Source of the DNA: Molanna angustata
Lineage: Eukaryota > Arthropoda > Insecta > Trichoptera > Molannidae
Assembly: GCA_963576475.1 (NCBI GenBank)
Contig: OY754972.1
Span: 27,500,424 to 27,564,423 of the forward strand
Length of the DNA stretch: 64,000 nt
Direction of reading: 5' to 3'
Numbering within the stretch: position 1 is the stretch's first letter; each line of letters opens with the position of its first letter. The notes under the pieces were generated by a model, which made no database searches, had not been told where the DNA came from, and saw nothing but the letters and a program-made list of their open reading frames with translations. This document shows, in pieces, positions 57,651-64,000 of the stretch. Position numbers and translations under genes: made by a program.

Positions 57651-58965
57651 TAATATTTTAATTTTGTGATCGATGCATCATCAGCAGAATTACGCGAATT
57701 CACTGCTTGTAATTAAAAAAAATACTTATTTTACCTGATTCTACCAAATATGTTTATATGAGAGACAAAAAAATGATAAATGTCCTTTTATGTTGATGGT
57801 TTCCGTTTCTGGAACCCGTGTAATTTCCATTTCTAGAACCCGTTTGCGCTCCTTGTCATTGAAATAAAAATACGTGAATTGTATGAAATGTGAATATGAC
57901 ACAAATTATAACGTTTTAATTCATCTGTGTCATGCATACAGATCTCCAGAGATGTCATTTACTGAGGGAATATGATAAATGTCATGTAAATTATGTGGTC
58001 AGGACCTCCAAATTGTTGGATAACTCCGATTTCGAAATTTCAAAACACACACTCACGTACTAAGCCGATTGTTGGACAGTTTTCATTAGGAATTCTAAAA
58101 TGAGTGGCCTTTGTGCGCGGGTATTTGGTAATTATTTGAACGGCATTTAGGATTAATTAAATGTCAATATTGAGGATATATAGAGGTAGGTTTCTTTTAT
58201 TTCATCGATAACTTGAATAGTTCACAATTTCAATAAGTAATTTACCTACTTGATCTAAATTTTCAATCTACAAGGGCGAGTACAGAGTTCACATAACTCA
58301 TAGAAACATTCGCTGAGAGAAAAATGGCAAAAATTGTTTTAAAAACCATATTTCGGAATAAAAGATATATACATATTAATGGAATTATGATTTGAAAATA
58401 TTTTCTTTTCAGTATAACGTGCCTTTGCTTTCGAAAGGCTCATTTTTTGAATGTTCAGTACCTACTTTTTACCTATTTATCTCAAAAAATAAACGGCGTG
58501 ATGGAATGTATTTACCTAAGTATTTATCTTTTGGACATCAAATATTAAATTTATCGAAGGCCAAGGACGATAAAATGTAAAATTATGAGTTCATATTTTA
58601 TTTCCATTTTCGTATGATGGTTCGCGTATATATATATAGTTATATTATTAGGTAATCAACATGGATTAACTTTTTATATATCATGAATAATTTATATATC
58701 TTATATTCTTGGACCAAGTCTAAAAATGTACTTGTACAAAACACAAATGTACACAAAGACTTTACCTATCAAAGAAATATAAATTCATTCAGGTCTTTAT
58801 GTATATCGTAGAATTTAAATATTATTTGGTTAACGTTTCTTATTTCTCGTTTATCATTCACCTACTTATAAAGACTATCTATTAAAAAGTTGATCCTCTT
58901 ATTGAAATAACGATTTTTATAATATTTTTTTTATGGAGCGACATGGGTATCGAAAGGAGGGTAAC
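57651..58965. other. No feature recognised
   Basis: AT-rich. Short direct repeats of tttccgtttctggaacccgt/tttccatttctagaacccgt lie near 57800. I looked for the next cyclase exon and did not find it. Confidence 0.5.
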
Positions 58966-58970
58966 GCCAA

Positions 58971-59066
58971 GAAAGAGTGAATGGTGCATGATCTGTAATT
59001 GCAATCGCTGACAGCTAAGAAAGAGTGAATAGTGCATGATCTGTAATTGCAATCGCTGACAGCTAA
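58971..59066 (+). repeat. Tandem duplication of a 48-bp unit
   Basis: aagaaagagtgaatggtgca ... cgctgacagct occurs twice head to tail with a single difference. Confidence 0.95.
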
Positions 59067-59384
59067 GCTAGATATCGTTTCGAACAACTTAACGAAAACT
59101 ATTAAAGAAAAGCGCCCTAACATGGTATAGGTATGTTGGTATGTAGATTAAAAGCTATAAGAAAGTCGAGTTTTATGGTTACAATAAACTATAATTTATC
59201 ATATAATATTAAATAAGAAAACATGTTTTATTATGCAAGGTATGTACTAAAACGAATAAAATGATCTCAGCTTTTCATTATGGTATTTCAATACCAATAT
59301 CATTGAATTATTGAATCAAATAATTGTTGAAGTATTTGTCATCAAAAACTTATTCAATGAAATTATCGTTACTGGCATCATCAT

Positions 59385-60235
59385 CAGTGTCGTCTTCGGC
59401 ATTGCTAAGGGTCATGACCAGCCTATTTCATCGTCATCATGATGATGTACCACCGATTTACCAGTGGTATCCCTAATTTGGTCCGTCCATCTTGTGGGGA
59501 TCTCCTTCTTCCCCTACTACCTTTAACCCCACAACGACATCCAGCTTTTTAAGGGTATTCTCATCGCGTCTGGCGATGTGTCCAAAAAAAGTAAAGAACG
59601 CGTTTGAGACATATGTCGGATAATCTGTCCTCTATATTAAGCTCCTTTATGATGAATATATTTTGTTCTTTTCGCCATCCAAGGAATTTGAAGCATACGT
59701 CTCCAGCACCACATTTCAAAGGCGTCGGCGTCGATTTGTTGCCTTTCGCAGGATTTGACTGTCCATGATTCTCCAGCGTAGAGATAAATGTGAAAATAAG
59801 TGCCCCCATTAATTGAATCTTGTGGATTTGGAAATACTTCTTCTTTTATATCTTGTTCAATTAAGTCATGGCACTTTTGCCCATTGCAACGCGAACTTTT
59901 GTTTCGTTTACACACTCACTGTTACGATTAAAGAACCGAGATAAACAAATTTTTCCACAAACTCCAAATTAGATAGAAAATACGCCCTCTTCGATTGCGA
60001 GTTTATTGCAATATGGCAATTTCTTCCATCTGAACCAGTTTTTCCATCCCAGAGAAGAAAGTCTTGGTGTCTGCTTATTTGTTCTATTCGCTGCATTATG
60101 AGTGCCATTTCGTTTTCAGATTTGTGGTGATCTGCGATGAGTGTGGTATCTTCTGCATATCTTAGGTTAGATATAGTCATCCCTTCAATCTTTACTCCTC
60201 CATCCCATTCGCCAAGTTCTCTTATCAATACGCTA
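59385..60235 (-). pseudogene. RTE-like LINE RT fragment
   Basis: The minus strand shows MTISNLRYAEDTTLIAD (the catalytic YADD has become YAED), FVEKFVYLGSLI, AGESWTVKSCERQQIDADAF and FEMWCWRRMLQIPWMAKRT, then a decayed GHIARR tail. It is frameshifted several times. Confidence 0.85.
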
Positions 60236-60544
60236 ACGATATAGTTAAAAGTATTTTTGTAAGTGTTCTATACCTAATTATTAAAATTTTGTAATAATCG
60301 TAGTGGAAACTTAAAATGTTAGGTTTACAATTATTTTTTCGTATCTATTGAATAAATTGTTTTCTTTTATGTCAAAAATTTATATTGCTTTTTATGTCAT
60401 AATTATTTTACGACTTTTGTATCTATTGTTGAATTTTTAATGACTATTTTTACTAGATTTCTAATAAAAAACTTTTAGTACAAATTAATTTTGTTTTAAC
60501 CACTTTGAGTAACTCATAGTCTAACTAGTTTTCAGAGCTGACCG

Positions 60545-60744
60545 NNNNNNNNNNNNNNNNNNNNNNNNNNNNNNNNNNNNNNNNNNNNNNNNNNNNNNNN
60601 NNNNNNNNNNNNNNNNNNNNNNNNNNNNNNNNNNNNNNNNNNNNNNNNNNNNNNNNNNNNNNNNNNNNNNNNNNNNNNNNNNNNNNNNNNNNNNNNNNNN
60701 NNNNNNNNNNNNNNNNNNNNNNNNNNNNNNNNNNNNNNNNNNNN
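60545..60744. other. Assembly gap (200 N)
   Basis: Exactly 200 N, followed by a short (at)n. The round length suggests a scaffold placeholder of unknown true size. ORFs through it are artefacts. Confidence 0.99.
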
Positions 60745-60756
60745 ATATATATATAT

Positions 60757-61134
60757 ACAGCCAAAATATTGTCAAATTATTTTCTTTAAGTAAATTTTCT
60801 CAAACAATCGACAAACAATTTTTTGCCATTCAACCATAAGTATAAGTTTACCTTTTCAATGAAATCCATCCTTTTTATATTGATGACAATAATTCATTTT
60901 GGCATTATCCATTAGGGTCGTATCATATTTCATAGATGTTCAAAAGATTATCATATGAAATATATATATACCTACCTATACATATCTCATTTCTTTTTAT
61001 AATGTAGGTATATCCCTTCTTAGCGATTCTTCTTATCTTTATATCTATAGATATAGTAATCTAGTTTCAATAGGCTAACTAATTCAATTTAACTATCATA
61101 AATCAATTTAATTTATATTTATAAAATATTTATT
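60757..61134. other. No feature recognised
   Basis: AT-rich sequence after the assembly gap. Confidence 0.5.
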
Positions 61135-61800
61135 TATTTAACTTCATGTACATTATAATGTATACAATGGCGGGTTTATTGCCACAAGGCAATTTCTTTC
61201 AACCAACCAAAGCAACGTGAGGTCATATGTATGTACATTAAATTTACAACAAACGAAAATAATATTTAGAGTAAATTCACAGCAACAAAGGAAGGAAGGA
61301 AATCGAGGTAGAGGGAGGGGAGGTAGGATAGATATGGGGTGTCAGTAAAGAATTATTAGACAGGTAAAACAACTTTAGTTTCTTTTTTAAAAAGTTGAAT
61401 CGATTGAGACGTCGTAATATCATTACTTAAAGTGTTCCATAGTCTTGCTGATTGTACTTCAAAAGAGGAACTGAAAAATTCAGTAGAATGAATGGGAATA
61501 GCTAGTGTGGAACGTTCAGCAGATCGAAGAGGCAGACCGTGATTTGACAAGAAAATAACATTATTCTTTAGATATTGTGGTGAATTTGTGTTGTTAATTA
61601 AATTATACATTAGAGAAAGTAAATGAATATTACGACGTTGACGTATCTTAGGCCAGCGAAGAAGATTTCGGTAAGTGGAAACATGATCAGATTTCCTAAG
61701 ATTGTAAATAAAGCGTATACAAAACATTTTGCAATCGTTCAAGTTTATTAAGGAGTTCTTTGTAAGCATCCAGATAACATACGTCAGCATAATCAAGCAA
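61135..61800 (-). pseudogene. LINE RT C-terminus and 3' UTR
   Basis: The 146-codon ORF (61356-61796) reads FIYNLRKSDHVSTYRNLLRW, HLLSLMYNLINNTNSPQYL, PLRSAERSTLAIPI and SARLWNTLSNDI, a Jockey/CR1-like C-terminus. The 3' UTR has caatggcgggtttattgcca. It is the best-preserved member of a family also seen at 5862-6275 and 39640-40170. Confidence 0.85.
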
Positions 61801-61849
61801 AGGGATATCCTTATAAATATTTTAAATATTATTATATTATAGTCATAAT

Positions 61850-62065
61850 TTTATTTAAAAAAAATATTGCAGAAAGTAATTGAAAACATTTAAAAGTAGT
61901 ATTTAAATCAAAAACCTGTTTCTCATCTTATAATTTTAATACTGTAACTAAAGGAATGTAATATGTAGGTATAGACCTTTTTGTATGGGAAACTCACTGA
62001 TAACCTGTAGGCTAGTGCAGAGATCCCGATTATTATTAAATAAAACGTTTCATAAAGTAAATACA
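61850..62065 (+). mobile_element. LINE 3' UTR end
   Basis: gtatgggaaactcactgata and gtgcagagatcccgattatt are the + strand version of the 11575-11720 fragment. Confidence 0.6.
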
Positions 62066-62429
62066 TAAAAATAATCCTTAGGTGAAACTGAGAGAAAAAT
62101 ATGAATTTTGTTCTTTTGAAACCTTTTGAAACCTTTTGAATATGATTTTACTAATTTTGTATTGTGGATAAACCAGAGAAGACAAAATACATAATGGTTT
62201 TTACTGATTTCTCGCTAAATATATACGTTGATCCTTTCAGTACATTATGTCGATTCATGTATGTTATTAAATTTCTTAAAGCGTTCAACGTTTGCATGAA
62301 GGAGCCATAAAGTCAATTCGTGTCACTGAAGGAGTCTATCAGGGCTCAACACTTAGCGTACTAGACACCCTCACAACCGAAGTACAAAAACTGACATTTA
62401 TTTTTAGTGACAATTTTTCACATATTTCA
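62066..62429. other. No clear feature; weak RT scrap near 62280-62390
   Basis: ggagtctatcagggctcaac and acacttagcgtactagacac resemble the RT box EGVYQGSTLS, so a small LINE remnant is likely. Too short to bound. Confidence 0.4.
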
Positions 62430-62555
62430 ACATCTCAATAGAGACGAAGTAGGGATATTGTAGGAGAACATGATTTATTTGACTTATTTATTTATTTGTA
62501 TGATTTATTTTTTTTTATTTGAAAAGGAAAAAATCCAATGTTTGCGACATTTATT
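62430..62555. mobile_element. MITE family B fragment
   Basis: catctcaatagagacgaagt and aaaaaatccaatgtttgcga match the arms of 6405-6740, with the loop deleted. Confidence 0.65.
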
Positions 62556-62879
62556 TTATTTTATTTACATCTTTATCACACCATTTAAATAATCTTCATT
62601 AAAAATAGATAACTGCTGCCCAACAAGGTATAGGTACCTGTTCTAGGGCTAGCAGTGTACATATTATTATATTTCATAGGAGACACACAGGTTGTACCTA
62701 TTTGCATTTTTAAAAAGTATCTAAACAATATAAACTTTACTATTTGATATTCATATACATACATATTGTGTATACTATGTAGGAATCTTGTAATTTTTAT
62801 TTGTTAATTGCACAAATAATCTGAAATAGTATCTCTTGGGAATACTGAACTGACAGAGCATCGATGTGACATGTTTGTA

Positions 62880-63100
62880 AAATACCACCGGAATATATAG
62901 GGAATGTGGCCCAAAACTTAAATGTGTCAGGTTAAAGATCCAGAGGGAGACTCACGCGTAGATGGAAGCAAATGATGAGGCAAGATATGCTAAGTAACTG
63001 AGTTAACCCAGAGGATGTGCAGAAAATGATGACGTAGAAGCAGATCCCACCAACATGTGGGAAAATTCCATAAAATAAGAATAGATATCATGAAGGAATT
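62880..63100 (+). pseudogene. LINE RT C-terminal fragment
   Basis: The frame around MEANDEARYAK ... EADPTNMWENS corresponds, with shifts, to the RTE-like tail W-K-x-M-x-x-D-M ... A-D-P-T-N. Confidence 0.6.
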
Positions 63101-63119
63101 AAGATGAGTTGATGTTTTC

Positions 63120-63625
63120 AATACAACTCTACATGCATACTATCATGCCATGTCCTTGTTATTGGGGCAGGCAGAAAGAACCAAACGCCATCCGCTTTTA
63201 CATTCAATACATCTTATATGTGCTTGTCTGTTATTAACACTCCATTATTTCTTTCAGAATATTGTTCAAATGATCGTGCCAATTTTTCTTGATCAGTCCC
63301 TAAGTATTGTTCCTTTTCTTTCAACTTTCATTCTGTTACATACATACTATTTCTTTTAGCAAACCCTTCTAAGCGACCTCAATTCTGTGGTATTTATTCT
63401 ACTTTTATGATTTTTCTGCCATGTCCATATCTCGTATGCAAAGCCGGTACTACAGTAATTGCAATTATTGCATTATGTACAATGTATATGTGGCAAGTTT
63501 AGCCTCCTTAGATGATATGTATTACGATTATTTATCACTGGTCTTACTGCTTCATTCACTTTATTCCCAGCCAGCAATCTTCTTTCAATATCTCTCAATA
63601 CGATTTAATAAACGATCCGATTGAA
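63120..63625 (-). pseudogene. RTE-like LINE RT fragment and 3' end
   Basis: The minus strand reads DIERRLLAGNKVNEAVRPVI, then AYEIWTWQKNH and LRSLRRV, the same family as 55700-56700. It ends with the complement of gcatactatcatgccatgtc. Confidence 0.75.
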
Positions 63626-64000
63626 TAAATACAAATACTCTATCTAAATTTTGTCATTCATCGTAAATAAAAATAAACGAAAAGAACGGCATTATATAAA
63701 AACAACAGCCATTTCTCTGTCTATCAATTTATACCAACAATAGATTGTCTCGTTATTTTTGTTCGTTTGTTGTTCAATTTGAGGGAAAATAATAATTAAT
63801 GTTTTTCAATTTTGCCGACCTTTGTATTAAAAACAACAAACCCCTAATTCATTTCAGAGCTTTTGTGTACCTTCCCATCGAGGAAGTTTTCAACTGGAAA
63901 TAATGTCAATTCTATCTATTTTTTTTATAAAGAATATGAACAATTAGGAACACGAAAATTCGAAGTCAAATCGTTGCGGAATAATGTTTTATATTAGAAG
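63626..64000. other. No feature recognised
   Basis: AT-rich sequence to the window end. An acceptor-like tttcag at 63853-63858 is followed by no cyclase-like codons. Confidence 0.5.

Noticed and set aside
60521..60775. ORFs of X residues
   Set aside because: They run through the 200-N assembly gap.
63853..63910. Next cyclase exon after tttcag
   Set aside because: The following codons do not match the expected GRVHI-type continuation in any frame, and no donor is in place.

Overview
The window is AT-rich insect nuclear DNA and reads as intron and repeat landscape. It has long introns, abundant non-LTR retrotransposon (LINE) debris, tRNA-derived SINEs, PIF/Harbinger-like and foldback DNA elements, and very frequent taggtaggtac-type simple sequence. 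The repeat style suggests a lepidopteran, but only 'insect' is well supported. I see no bacterial operons, rRNA or CRISPR array.

Host gene: the only host coding sequence recognised is two + strand exons of a membrane adenylyl cyclase, best matching the type-2-like Drosophila Ac76E family. They are 21746-21873 and 55362-55520. They join in phase inside one arginine codon and encode consecutive parts of the C1 catalytic domain, separated by a 33.5 kb intron. Everything before 21746 and after 55520 is probably further intron of this gene; no other exon was recognised.

Layout: 1-1135 LINE 3' ends; 1732-2334 Harbinger-type MITE; 3276-3968 large foldback element; 5862-8390 LINE and MITE fragments and GT repeats; 10049-10998 palindromic MITE split by a LINE; 11575-14743 five LINE tails, the last with a clear target duplication; 16053-18323 TIR element holding a hairpin and 110-bp tandem repeats; 20792-21670 TIR element ending 75 bp before the first exon. 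Inside the big intron: SINEs at 22.9-24.6 kb; a nearly complete Ty3/Gypsy LTR retrotransposon on the minus strand (28339-33225) whose primer-binding site is exactly complementary to the predicted 5' end of its own RNA; further MITEs; a second foldback copy (40707-41520); a PIF/Harbinger-like element with TAA target duplication (44993-51414) that holds a near-full-length LINE and a GXY-coding minisatellite; a truncated but open LINE RT (51840-53183); and LINEs nested in LINEs. After the second exon lie more LINE fragments and a 200-N assembly gap (60545-60744).

The most interesting point is the apparently self-primed (Tf1-like) LTR retrotransposon. Its LTRs differ at one base, and its only coding breaks are one-base shifts in A runs, so it is either very young or broken only by assembly errors. 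Three hammerhead-ribozyme-like core motifs, several nested insertions and a few unclassified foldback families also deserve a check.
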